DNA of 64,000 nt from Bacteroidota bacterium. Lineage in GTDB: Bacteria; Bacteroidota; Bacteroidia; Bacteroidales; UBA10428. The position numbers and the translations under genes were made by a program. Below the pieces are notes generated by a model, which did not search any database, was not told where the DNA came from, and saw only the letters and a program-made list of their open reading frames with translations. Numbering within the stretch: position 1 is the first letter of the stretch; each line of letters starts with the position of its first letter. This document shows positions 43,377-52,000 of the stretch, piece after piece. The stretch spans positions 1,922,001 to 1,986,000 of the forward strand of contig CP065006.1 of NCBI GenBank assembly GCA_016699695.1, written 5' to 3'.

Positions 43377-43517
43377 ATGAAAAAGTTACAAAAAACATCC
43401 AGCGAATTACAAAAACTCTCTCACGACCAAATGAATAGAGTTAGAGGCGGAGAAGAAGAAGGAAAACCCTCTAAGAGTGGACGTGCTTCCCTTGCAGATA
43501 CAACAAAAAAGGGATAA
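43377..43517 (+). CDS. GG-leader precursor peptide A
   Basis: 46 aa, missed by length filters. Leader of 25 residues MKKLQKTSSELQKLSHDQMN then RVRGG, ending in the double glycine that C39 peptidases cut, with the L-x-x-L-S-x-x-Q-M pattern of the Bacteroidota natural-product-precursor leaders. The mature core would be 21 residues, EEEGKPSKSGRASLADTTKK plus Gly, with no Cys and no ring-forming signature. The same leader recurs in the next gene. Exported by the cassette's own transporter, presumably. Target and activity are unknown. Confidence 0.85.
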   Translation: MKKLQKTSSELQKLSHDQMNRVRGGEEEGKPSKSGRASLADTTKKG

Positions 43518-43636
43518 TTATTAACTTAAATCTCACGTAAAATGAAAAAGTTACAAAAAACATCCAGCGAATTACAAAAACTCTCTCACGACCAAATGAA
43601 TAAAGTTAGAGGCGGAGAAGCAGAAGGAAAACCCAC
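43377..43636 (+). repeat. Tandem direct repeat covering the two precursor leaders
   Basis: Copies at about 43377-43471 and 43542-43636 are nearly identical (a few substitutions), then diverge in the core-coding part. Recent local duplication of the leader with divergent core. Confidence 0.85.
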
Positions 43637-43688
43637 TAGGGTTGTAAAATTCAAAGCTGGTAGCGAACTGGGTGAAGTTGTGAACTAG
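43542..43688 (+). CDS. GG-leader precursor peptide B
   Basis: 48 aa. The 25-residue leader is the same as in peptide A except Lys for Arg at position 21 (NKVRGG), so at DNA level the genes repeat for about 95 bases. The mature core is 23 residues, starting EAEGKPTRVVKF and ending GELGEVVN-like text; apart from E-x-E-G-K-P it differs completely from peptide A. No Cys. It ends 22 bp before the terminator. Tandem paralogues with a fixed leader and a variable core suggest diversification of the exported peptide. Confidence 0.85.
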   Translation: MKKLQKTSSELQKLSHDQMNKVRGGEAEGKPTRVVKFKAGSELGEVVN

Positions 43689-43709
43689 TTTGCCCTAAAG
43701 ATTTAGAAG

Positions 43710-43735
43710 AGGGAGCCATTGTGCTCCCTTTTTTT
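43710..43735 (+). terminator. Terminator of the peptide gene pair
   Basis: AGGGAGC-CATTGT-GCTCCCT then T7. Its T-run supplies the TAA that ends the minus-strand fragment at 43734, so the cassette edge lies here. Confidence 0.9.
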
Positions 43736-43943
43736 ATGCCTGGTCATGTGCCTCCTGGCAAAACAGCAGTGCACTGTCGGGGTTTGCCTTGGTGTAATTA
43801 GCAATTAATTGGGTGTAGAGTAAAAAGTTAGAAGAGTCATCGCTGTGGTTCAGGACTTTTAAGATTGAATCGACAGGGGTTTGAGCAAATAGCTTTGTGC
43901 CAAAAAATAAAAGTACAATGAGTAAGAATTTCGAACGACTCAT
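43734..43943 (-). pseudogene. 5' fragment of a TPR-containing signalling protein gene
   Basis: 69 aa: signal peptide MSRSKFLLIVLLFFGTKLFA, then VDSILKVLNHSDDSSNFLLY and NPDSALLFCQEAHDQ, which is how TPR-bearing histidine kinases and SpoIIE phosphatases of Bacteroidota begin. It stops exactly in the T-run of the cassette terminator. Likely the front part of the same gene whose end is at 38986-39168, with the middle lost. Confidence 0.6.
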
Positions 43944-44016
43944 AAACGCATCCTTGATTTTAACTTTAAGTTACAACCTTTTATTATTTTACAGCGGGGC
44001 AGAATGAAAATTCTGA

Positions 44017-44604
44017 TTAACGGTTTACCTGGTCCGGATCGATGAGGCCATTTAATACCGAATAGACCACTAATCCGGCAATGGTTTTTATTCCAAGCTT
44101 GGCAGTAATGTTTTTGCGATGTGTGATTACCGTGTGCGGGCTGATAAAGAGCGTATCGCTGATTTCTTTATTGGTTTTACCAATGGCTACCAATTTTATT
44201 ACTTCTTTTTCTCGTTCGCTAAGGGTGTTATCGCCCGACTCGCTGGTTGCAATTTTGGAAAAGAAACTTTGAAGTTTCGAGTTTATCTTCGTTTCGTCCT
44301 CGTTCAGGGCGATGTTTTCATCCACATAGGCACCGATGTTGTCCGGCATGCATTCGGCACAGATAAGCATGATTTTACACCGGGGAATTTTTTTTCGCAA
44401 CCGCTCCAGCGTGAAAGAGGCAGGGGAAGTAAGACAAGCCATTTCAATTACCAGGTACTCGGGTTGGCAATTGCCATTGAGGCAATCTGCCAGACTATAA
44501 TTAAAGTCAAGGGGTTCAGTAATATTCAATTCTCCCATCAGCTGCTTAAGGGCAGGCTTAAAAAGCACTGTATGCACTATTACCATTATTCCGCCCTTTT
44601 TCAT
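44017..44604 (-). CDS. LuxR-type response regulator
   Basis: 195 aa. A diverged receiver-like first half without clear Asp pocket (VIEMACLTSPASF), then a LuxR/NarL helix-turn-helix at about 130-190: LSEREKEVIKLVAIGKTNKE, ISPHTVITHRKNITAKLGI. The start overlaps the stop of the hemerythrin gene by 4 nt (ATGA), so the two are translationally coupled. A redox or NO signal from the hemerythrin protein is plausible; that is inferred. Confidence 0.85.
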   Translation of the reverse strand: MKKGGIMVIVHTVLFKPALKQLMGELNITEPLDFNYSLADCLNGNCQPEYLVIEMACLTSPASFTLERLRKKIPRCKIMLICAECMPDNIGAYVDENIALNEDETKINSKLQSFFSKIATSESGDNTLSEREKEVIKLVAIGKTNKEISDTLFISPHTVITHRKNITAKLGIKTIAGLVVYSVLNGLIDPDQVNR

Positions 44605-45335
44605 CGACGGCCTCCCAGAATTTTCTCCTCAATGCCTGCCACCTTTGGTACCAATACTTTGTCTTCGATGCGCGAGTGGTCGCTCAGGTCGCGTTCGAGC
44701 CGGAAGAGTTCAATAAGTATGGTGTTTGAAAGGGTATAATCCTGGGCAGGAGGCAGGTATTTGATTACCAGATTTTTTAAGTCGAAAAGTTTGTCTTCGA
44801 CATTGTCATGGTCGTCGGCATAGTTCGAAATGGGTTCGCATTCCACTAGCTTTTTTATTTCTTCGGTGATTTGTCCGCTCTGATAGGCCTCGTCAATTTT
44901 TAGCACATAGGGATGTACATTTTTCTCTTCTTTCTCGATATGAACCAACAGTTCAGTTTTGTATTCGAGAAAGAAATTCTGAATGAGTTCATAAGATTTT
45001 TTATTATCCGCTGAGGCATTTTCAATCAACCGGACTATAAGCTGTTCAATCTGGGGCACTTTAAAGTCGACATAAAATATGTGCGAACGCTTGATGTACT
45101 CGATGATGTATTTCAAAGGAAATGACTGCAGTTCGCTCTGCGGAAAATAATCTTTGTCGAGGAACGAGTTAACAATTTCGAGGAAAAACTGAACATGAAC
45201 TTCTCTTTCTTTGCAGATTTCGCTTACGGTTTTGTTGCCAAAGCCAAGGTGGATATTAAAACGGTTCAGAATAGGTAGAACCAGATAATTGTGATGAATT
45301 ACATCTGCAAGCCGCGTTGATTCTTGTACTAACAT
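44601..45335 (-). CDS. Hemerythrin-domain (RIC/ScdA-like) protein
   Basis: 244 aa. Helical, with His/Glu ligands spread over the chain: LADVIHHNYLVLPILNRF, LVHIEKEEKNVHPYVLK (about 140-156), YADDHDNVEDKLFDLK and LERDLSDHSRIEDKVLVPK. This is the four-helix diiron pattern of YtfE/ScdA repair proteins that release iron or respond to NO. First gene of the pair with a LuxR regulator, on the minus strand next to the vitamin B12 locus. Confidence 0.8.
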   Translation of the reverse strand: MLVQESTRLADVIHHNYLVLPILNRFNIHLGFGNKTVSEICKEREVHVQFFLEIVNSFLDKDYFPQSELQSFPLKYIIEYIKRSHIFYVDFKVPQIEQLIVRLIENASADNKKSYELIQNFFLEYKTELLVHIEKEEKNVHPYVLKIDEAYQSGQITEEIKKLVECEPISNYADDHDNVEDKLFDLKNLVIKYLPPAQDYTLSNTILIELFRLERDLSDHSRIEDKVLVPKVAGIEEKILGGRR

Positions 45336-45571
45336 GCTGAGTTTATTTTTCGATGTTTAACCGGAAAGTATTTCCGATACCTTGGTGTGCACCCAAAAAT
45401 ACGAAATCCTTGCAGACACCGTATGGTTTTAACAAGCTTGGCATGTAGAAAAAAAATTGGAGCCCTATTTTTTTCGTTGCAGTGCCAGTTGCAGGAGGTT
45501 TTATTCGAAAAGGGAATTTGTAGTTTTTAAATTGATTTTGGCGGTTAAAAATATTTGACTTAAAATTGCAC

Positions 45572-45788
45572 CGCAATGGTCCCACTGCCTCGCTTCGAGG
45601 TAAAAGGGTTAAAAGGGAATGCCGTGTAAGTCGGCAACAGTTCCCGCTGCTGTAAGTTCCTGGCTGTAAAAAGCCACCAGGTTTTTGAATCACACGCCAC
45701 TCCGACTCACCGGTAAACTTTTTTTCAGGTTTTACCAAAACAGGGGGAAGGCATCAAAATCCGGAACAAGTCAGAAGACCTGCCATGC
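45572..45788 (+). ncRNA. Cobalamin (B12) riboswitch
   Basis: Classical AdoCbl riboswitch text: GGT near 45578, TTAAAAGGGAATGCCGTG, CGGCAACAGTTCCCGCTGCTGT and GCCACT, GGGGGAAGGC, and the B12 box AAGTCAGAAGACCTGCC (45768-45784). It lies 118 bp before a BtuB-like receptor gene. When cobalamin is bound, expression of the uptake genes should fall. Confidence 0.95.
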
Positions 45789-45905
45789 TTTATTTTTCAT
45801 TATGTAGCTTTCGGGAGAAAAGCAGATGATGGTTGCCTGGAAAACAATCTATAATCTTTTGCTCCAAAAAGTTACAAATGATTAGCACGCACTAATTCAT
45901 TTGTA

Positions 45906-47816
45906 ATGTTGCGCAGGATCGTTTTATTTTTTACCCTTATCAGGGCTTTCAGCCTATCGGCCGAAATGGCCGATACCCTTATTGCTATTGATGCAGTAGA
46001 AGTGAGGGGCATCAGGTATGAGCAGCAGAGTGCAGGCACAAAACTGATAAAAACCGATTCTCTTCAGCTTGCTCATTACGAGCATTCGCTTTTAACCGAC
46101 CTGATGCTTCAGACCAGCATCGTGCAAGTAAACTCTTATGGTGCAGGTGGGGTAAGCAGCATTAAAATCCGAGGCGGAAATTCAGACCAGATAGGTTTTA
46201 TCTGGAACGGCCTGAACATCAAACCGCCCATGAGTGGCGACCAGAACCTCTCGAACATACACACCGCTATGTTCGATAATCTGGCCATTCAACCCGGGCC
46301 TTCTTCTGCCAGGCATGGTACAGGTTCGGCTACTGGCCTGGTATACCTTTCTAATACTCTCAGGCTCGATTCGGCCGGTTTAAAGGCTAATGCCAGCGCT
46401 GAGTATGGCAGTTTCGAAACGCTTAGCCTTTTTACAGACGTAATTCTAAAAAGCCCGAAAGCAGGCTCGCAGCTAAAAATTGCTTACCTCTCGTGTGCCA
46501 ATAATTTTGAGTTTGTGAATCAGGATCGCTTTGGTAATCCAACCGAAAAGCAGGAACATGCCGGGTATCAGACTATTTCGCTTTTGCAGCATAACACCTT
46601 TAAACCTGCTCCTTCGCTTCTGATAGAAACCGATGTGTGGTATACGCATCATTTTAAGCAGATTCCATCGCTAACCAGCGACCTTGTGCCCGGTACGAAC
46701 GAACAAACCGACGAGAACCTGCATATTGCCCTGTCGGCTGGCAAATATGCCAACCGATGGTTTGTAAAATACCGCAGTGGTTTTCTTTATTACAGTATCG
46801 ATTACCTGATGGCATTGAACGGAAATTATTCCAACTCTCTTAGTAAATCGTTCAGTTCAATTCACGAGCTCGAATCGCATTACAAACTAACCCGCCAACA
46901 ATCGGTTTACCTTGGAATAAATTATACCCTCGATCGGGCTGATGTTTCTTCGTATAGTTCCAATCCACGGAGGAATAATTTCGATTTGTTTGGTTCTTAC
47001 CGTGCCTCACTCATTCAGTCGAAACTTCTGGTAAGTGTCGAAGCGCGCCAGGCCTGGGTCGATTCCGATGCCATTCCTTTGGTGTATGGTGCAGGGGCTG
47101 AGTTCAAACCACTCCATTCCATTTTGCTTAAAACGTCTTTTTCTAAGCTTTACAACCTGCCCGATTTGAACGATTTGTATTGGGCCCCAACAAACTATGC
47201 AGCTGGTAACCCGGATCTTTTACCCGAAAACGGATGGAGTGCAGAGGGGGGCATAATCTTTGAAAAAAGGCAGGTCTCTTTTTCTCATTTGCATGAATTT
47301 ACAGTCTATCGTTCTGAACTGAACAATGCTATTCTCTGGGCCGAAGACAGCAACAGGGTCTGGATACCTGGTAACTACGAGCACAGTTTAACGAGCGGAC
47401 TGGAATACAACGGGCAACTCAGCTATCAGTGGAAGAAAAACAGGTTTGTATGGGGGGTAGATTATGTGTATACCGATGCGCATGTTCTAGCGATGCAGGC
47501 ACAATCTTCGGACTATTTTTCAAAATTATATATACCACAACAAAAGGCAGGACTTAAACTACAGTTGTATTTAAGTTCGTTTTCAACAGCGCTATACAGC
47601 CAGATGGTTGGCGAGCGGCCTGTGAATTATGCAGGGGTAATACTCGATCCTTATTATTTAGCCGACTGGCATAGCGATTACCGTTTACAATTTAAAAGCT
47701 ACGAACTGATAGTTTCTGTTAAAATAAAAAATGTGTTCAACACCAGTTATCAGCTCAGACCGGGCTATGCACAGGCATTACGAAGCTATTATACCGGAAT
47801 TCATTTAACCTTTTAA
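45906..47816 (+). CDS. btuB: BtuB-like TonB-dependent cobalamin receptor
   Basis: 636 aa with a signal peptide (IVLFFTLIRAFSLSA). Plug domain with LIAIDAVEVRGIRYEQQSAG, VNSYGAGGVSSIKIRGG and IQPGPSSARHGTGSATG, then a barrel ending in an aromatic-terminal strand (SYYTGIHLTF). The upstream cobalamin riboswitch and the BtuG-like partner 9 bp downstream identify it as the outer-membrane vitamin B12 receptor. Confidence 0.9.
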   Translation: MLRRIVLFFTLIRAFSLSAEMADTLIAIDAVEVRGIRYEQQSAGTKLIKTDSLQLAHYEHSLLTDLMLQTSIVQVNSYGAGGVSSIKIRGGNSDQIGFIWNGLNIKPPMSGDQNLSNIHTAMFDNLAIQPGPSSARHGTGSATGLVYLSNTLRLDSAGLKANASAEYGSFETLSLFTDVILKSPKAGSQLKIAYLSCANNFEFVNQDRFGNPTEKQEHAGYQTISLLQHNTFKPAPSLLIETDVWYTHHFKQIPSLTSDLVPGTNEQTDENLHIALSAGKYANRWFVKYRSGFLYYSIDYLMALNGNYSNSLSKSFSSIHELESHYKLTRQQSVYLGINYTLDRADVSSYSSNPRRNNFDLFGSYRASLIQSKLLVSVEARQAWVDSDAIPLVYGAGAEFKPLHSILLKTSFSKLYNLPDLNDLYWAPTNYAAGNPDLLPENGWSAEGGIIFEKRQVSFSHLHEFTVYRSELNNAILWAEDSNRVWIPGNYEHSLTSGLEYNGQLSYQWKKNRFVWGVDYVYTDAHVLAMQAQSSDYFSKLYIPQQKAGLKLQLYLSSFSTALYSQMVGERPVNYAGVILDPYYLADWHSDYRLQFKSYELIVSVKIKNVFNTSYQLRPGYAQALRSYYTGIHLTF

Positions 47817-47825
47817 CATACTCTC

Positions 47826-48911
47826 ATGAAAAAAAATCAATTTGTTATTCCTGGCTGGCCTTTGCTTGTATCGGCCCTAATTTTTCTGGGCATTTCCTGC
47901 GACAAGGATGAACCCTTGGCCAAAGGTCAGTTCGAAAACGGTGTTTACATTGTTAACGAAGGTACTTTTCAACAAAACAATGGCTCTGTCAGTTTTTATT
48001 ATTACAACGGAGACTCGGTAAGTAACGATATTTTCTACCGGGTGAATCAACGCATTCTTGGCGATGTGGTTCAGTCGCTCTGGGCCGATGGCGAAAAGGC
48101 TTATATTGTGGTAAATAATTCGAACAAGCTAGAGGTTGTGAATCGGTTTACTTTTGAAGAACAGGGTGTGCTGGAGGCTTTGCCCTCGCCTCGCTATTTT
48201 ATCAGCACCCACGCTAAGGGTTACCTGACATGCTGGGGAGATAATTCGGTCAAAGTGGTTGACCTGAATAGTCTCGATATAGTAAAAGCCATCGAGGTAG
48301 GCAATGGACCCGAACGCATGCTGGTTTCGAACCAAAAGCTTTTTGTGGCCAATAGTGGAGCTTTTGGTAGTGACTCAGTAGTATCGGTAATTAATCCGGT
48401 TACCGATTCGGTGGAGCATTGCATTGTAGTTCCATATAATCCCAAAAGTATGGTTGCAGACAAGGAGGGTAATATCTGGGTATTGTGCGCCGGTAAGGCA
48501 GTTTACGACTGGAATCCGCCCTACGACTTGCTGGAAGAATCTGCCTCTTTGATTTATCAGGTCGATCCCGTTTCGTATGAAATAATCTCAACGGTGCAAT
48601 TATTCGAACATGCTCATCCTTCGAACCTGCAGATCGATAAAAATGGAACAACGCTCTATTTCGATGGAGGAATAAATGGAGGAATATATAGTTACGAAAC
48701 AGCAGAGTCCGGAACGTCAATTACAAAAATTATCGATGAATATGCCTATGGTTTTGCTTACGACCCACAATCCGATGTGCTTTTTGTGTTCGATGCCGGC
48801 AACTATGTGAGTGCCGGAACAATGATGCGGTATTCGACCAGTGGCAACAAGCTTGGCGAATATGCGGTAGGAATGGTGCCAAATGGAGCTTCCTTTAAAC
48901 GAACCAGATAA
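47826..48911 (+). CDS. btuG: BtuG-like surface lipoprotein (DUF5074 beta-propeller)
   Basis: 361 aa with a lipoprotein signal (lipobox ISC, C25). Mature part of repeated beta-propeller blades (GVYIVNEGTFQQNNGSVSFY, VVNNSNKLEVVNRF, KSMVADKEGNIWVLC, PSNLQIDKNGTTLYF), the layout of DUF5074/YncE and of BtuG, a B12-binding surface lipoprotein that caps BtuB in Bacteroides. Follows btuB by 9 bp and shares its riboswitch. Confidence 0.8.
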   Translation: MKKNQFVIPGWPLLVSALIFLGISCDKDEPLAKGQFENGVYIVNEGTFQQNNGSVSFYYYNGDSVSNDIFYRVNQRILGDVVQSLWADGEKAYIVVNNSNKLEVVNRFTFEEQGVLEALPSPRYFISTHAKGYLTCWGDNSVKVVDLNSLDIVKAIEVGNGPERMLVSNQKLFVANSGAFGSDSVVSVINPVTDSVEHCIVVPYNPKSMVADKEGNIWVLCAGKAVYDWNPPYDLLEESASLIYQVDPVSYEIISTVQLFEHAHPSNLQIDKNGTTLYFDGGINGGIYSYETAESGTSITKIIDEYAYGFAYDPQSDVLFVFDAGNYVSAGTMMRYSTSGNKLGEYAVGMVPNGASFKRTR

Positions 48912-48930
48912 AAACAGATTTCGGGATTTA

Positions 48931-48965
48931 ACACCAAGAGGGAGCAATTTGCTCCCTCTTGGTGT
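48931..48965. terminator. Long hairpin between btuG-like and lipoprotein genes
   Basis: ACACCAAGAGGGAGC-AATTT-GCTCCCTCTTGGTGT, 15-bp perfect stem with T/A-rich flanks; bidirectional between convergent genes. Confidence 0.9.
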
Positions 48966-48996
48966 TTATGCCATTTGCTTTTACAGTCTTTTATAA

Positions 48997-49731
48997 TTAA
49001 TGAGTGGTAGCAGTTTTTATGGTTTTGAAACGATAACTGAACACCCGCTGGTTCAAAGGAAGATAAAGCTTATACATCGGCGAATCGGGCACCTTGAAAT
49101 GAAGGGTGCCGGTATAAAAGGTTCCTGGCTCAATGCGTGTCCGGCGAATGATTTCTTTTGCCACATAATCGCGATCGTACGACATCTTATCCATTTCTTC
49201 TAAGTTATACTGTCTGCTGGCATCCATAATAGCCTGGCCTGACATGTGCGAAACCGCCAGGAGATCTCGCGTAGCCGGAGACAGATCACTTTCGGCTATG
49301 GCTACATCGGCAGCAATATAGGCCACTCCTAACAAGATGCTGAAAATTGAACTGGTGATGACCCTCTTATTCAGTGAGTCGATTTTTTCGCTGTAATCGA
49401 GCAGCACGCTGTCTGGCGGAGTAGAATAAAAGAGGAAGTTGGAAATCAACTGGGCATTTGTATCGTAGCAAAAAATGTACGATTGCTCCGGATCGAAGAA
49501 AATAGCTGAGTCGGATTGGTTGTCGATGGTAACCTCAAACACCTGGTCTTTGTTTATTTTACCTGAATACCCTACGGAAATGATTACCTGGTCTTTCTTA
49601 TCCCAGGAAAAATTTTTACCATGATCGCTGAAGAGATTGTTTGTACCACAAGGTTCGAGTCTTGTAATTTGTTGAGGCGGAACGCAGGATGCAGCGAGAA
49701 AAAGAATGGCCAGTAACTTGAGTGTTTTCAT
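48997..49731 (-). CDS. Hypothetical lipoprotein
   Basis: 244 aa. Signal with lipobox AASC (LLAILFLAASC). Mature part opens PPQQITRLEPCGTNN and later has IEPGTFYTGTLHFKVPDSPMYKLYL, a mixed alpha/beta domain without recognised motif. Single gene. Confidence 0.6.
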   Translation of the reverse strand: MKTLKLLAILFLAASCVPPQQITRLEPCGTNNLFSDHGKNFSWDKKDQVIISVGYSGKINKDQVFEVTIDNQSDSAIFFDPEQSYIFCYDTNAQLISNFLFYSTPPDSVLLDYSEKIDSLNKRVITSSIFSILLGVAYIAADVAIAESDLSPATRDLLAVSHMSGQAIMDASRQYNLEEMDKMSYDRDYVAKEIIRRTRIEPGTFYTGTLHFKVPDSPMYKLYLPLNQRVFSYRFKTIKTATTH

Positions 49732-49870
49732 TTGTAGTAGGGTTGTTGCTCTGCAAACAAATGTTATACCAATTTTACAATTTTTCCGTACTAACTTTTA
49801 TATGTAACCCATTTTTCCACAAAGAAAGTAGCCTGTCAGGTTCTGGGATTGTGGTACAAGAAGTATGAAC

Positions 49871-51769
49871 CTATAATTCCCAGTCGTATTCATTCGTCCA
49901 GTTGGAGCGAACCTCCGCTTCGTTCGTAAAATACAGCACACGCTCTGGCTGCTGTTTTGTTTTCAGGTTACCTGTATCCCATGTTCCGTTGTTGTTGTCG
50001 TCGAAAATCACTTTCAATTTATAGGTGGCGGGTGTGAGGTAATCGAATTGTACTTTACCGCTTGTCTGAATTATAGTCTGCTTTACCACTTGCTGATCTT
50101 TGCTGGTTAAAAGCTGAACAATAACAGGCGAATTCACATTGTTCATATTCAACTCAACCATTCCGTAATAATCGTCGCGTTGGGTCACAAAGCGAATTTG
50201 AGTCGAATCAATCGTTCGGCCAAAAATGTCGGTTATTGCTCCCTGGTGAAGGTTTACCTGGTAGGTTGTAAAGGGTTCGTAACTGAAGTCAATAACCAAT
50301 TGGCGTGGTCGTGAGGAGTCGGCTTCGAGGCTGAAACTAATAGGAAAACTAAGGCTGTCTTCGAGACGCACCACCTCTATCAGGTTCTTATTGTATTCCT
50401 GCAAAGGCGCTTCAGCAGTAATTATTACAGGCAAATAAAGATGATGGGCAGCCTGATTGACATTGTTTTTTAAGGGTAGGCGTGGAGCCTTTATGATCAG
50501 TGTGTCGGCAATTTCGTCCTTTTCACCAAAAGGCAATCGGAGGCCGCCTTTGCGTTTATCACTCGATCCTGAAGCTGCATCGGCAGAACTTGGCGACTTT
50601 AACAACAAGGTATCGTAAATCTTTGCCAGCAAACCTAAGGTATCCGTTTCGAAATGTGTAAGGCATATTTGCAGGCTGTCGGTTTTTATGAGGTTGCTGT
50701 CGGGGAGCCAGAAGACAAGTGTATCGCCGCGCGGGTTCGATTCTTTCAGGTACCAATCGCCTGAAGCTTTAGGATTCAGCAATTCCAACTTTGGTAAAGA
50801 ATCGGGAATGTCGTTAAAAGTGAGATTGAATTTTTCGGGAGATTCTCTCTTATAGTCCACTAAATATTGTTTTGGTTTTGTGTATTCAGTAAACGAAAAC
50901 AAATTGATTGCAAAACCATACACCATCCTTTCGATGGAGTCGTTCACAATGGAATCGGCAGGCAATAGGGAACCGGAATGTGATAGGTTTGAAGCAGAAA
51001 GTGAATCGGTTATTGATTTGGAAGTGTCTATTCTGCTCAGTTCTTCGGTAATTTTTCTGTTTTTAATTTGCAGAAAGGTATCGGCAAGAAGACACACCGG
51101 TTCGTCATAAAAGGCAATTACTTCGGTGGTAATATCAAATATCATGTTGGCATTGGCATCTTTCAAAGCCATTAAGGAATAAATGCCAGGTGCGACGTGG
51201 TTGATTTTAAATTCACCTTTTGGGGTGCTCTTTGCCAAAAAGGAGGGTTTCATTGAGTAAGGGGCCGAATCGGCAAGGTTGCTGCGAAGGTAAACAAACA
51301 ATGGTTCCTTGGTTGGCTCAAGGGTAAAGGCATCGACAATGGTACCACTCACCGAAAAGGAATCGATGTGTGCCATTTTCGAAAGTACAAACTGGAAATT
51401 TGGCAGCAGGTTACCTTCGTTATTATCGGCAATCGATTCTCCAAAATCAAGGGTATAGGTAAAAGTATCCAATTCGGCCAAAGGCAATTCAACTAATACT
51501 CCTTTACCCCGCGTACGTGGCAGTGGAGTTTTTTCGAGTGGGGGCGATATAGTAAACTCACTAAATGGATTTTTCAGTGTTACCCACTCGTCAAAGCCTA
51601 TGTAAACATTGTTTCGCGAATAGTTGGTGGAATAGTTTCCAGGTTTCGAACCGGTTATCACCGGCGGATCCTCATCGACCGGACCACCTGGCGGGGTGCC
51701 TAAGCGGGCACATGCAGTTACCATTAATACAACGAAAAATAATGGGATATAATAGAAATATTTTTTCAA
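49871..51769 (-). CDS. Ig-like domain lipoprotein (Big_5 type)
   Basis: 632 aa. Lipoprotein signal (FFVVLMVTAC), then the typical opening ARLGTPPGGPVDEDPPVITG and IGFDEWVTLKNP of the Bacteroidota Ig-like (Big_5) lipoproteins. The middle and C-terminus contain further Ig-like modules (FSFTEYTKPKQYLVDYK, VRFVTQ) and a calcium-like acidic segment FDDNNNGTWD near the end. Secreted, anchored in the outer membrane; ligand unknown. Confidence 0.75.
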   Translation of the reverse strand: MKKYFYYIPLFFVVLMVTACARLGTPPGGPVDEDPPVITGSKPGNYSTNYSRNNVYIGFDEWVTLKNPFSEFTISPPLEKTPLPRTRGKGVLVELPLAELDTFTYTLDFGESIADNNEGNLLPNFQFVLSKMAHIDSFSVSGTIVDAFTLEPTKEPLFVYLRSNLADSAPYSMKPSFLAKSTPKGEFKINHVAPGIYSLMALKDANANMIFDITTEVIAFYDEPVCLLADTFLQIKNRKITEELSRIDTSKSITDSLSASNLSHSGSLLPADSIVNDSIERMVYGFAINLFSFTEYTKPKQYLVDYKRESPEKFNLTFNDIPDSLPKLELLNPKASGDWYLKESNPRGDTLVFWLPDSNLIKTDSLQICLTHFETDTLGLLAKIYDTLLLKSPSSADAASGSSDKRKGGLRLPFGEKDEIADTLIIKAPRLPLKNNVNQAAHHLYLPVIITAEAPLQEYNKNLIEVVRLEDSLSFPISFSLEADSSRPRQLVIDFSYEPFTTYQVNLHQGAITDIFGRTIDSTQIRFVTQRDDYYGMVELNMNNVNSPVIVQLLTSKDQQVVKQTIIQTSGKVQFDYLTPATYKLKVIFDDNNNGTWDTGNLKTKQQPERVLYFTNEAEVRSNWTNEYDWEL

Positions 51770-51926
51770 GGGATAATTGTTTTCTTTTTTAACTCACTTC
51801 AAAAATACAACTTGTTGCGGAAATAGTGTTTATTTTCTTCCCAATTCAGGAAAGTCCTTTTCCTATATGAGAGTTACAAACTGAACTCCTGGACTTATAT
51901 CTGAAAGTTTTAAATTGAAGAAATTT

Positions 51927-51934
51927 TATATTTG
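51927..51934 (+). promoter_or_regulatory. -7 box of lgt
   Basis: TATATTTG, exact TAnnTTTG, about 60 nt before the likely start at 52001. No clear -33 TTG. Confidence 0.5.
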
Positions 51935-52000
51935 TTTCAAACATATTTCTTGTCCTGTGAAAAATTTAACTCTAACTTCACGCACTTAAAAATCAGCATT

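Noticed and set aside
45343..45738. 131-codon minus-strand open frame overlapping the riboswitch
   Set aside because: It lies antisense to a conserved AdoCbl riboswitch and has no protein-like composition or motif; a shadow frame.
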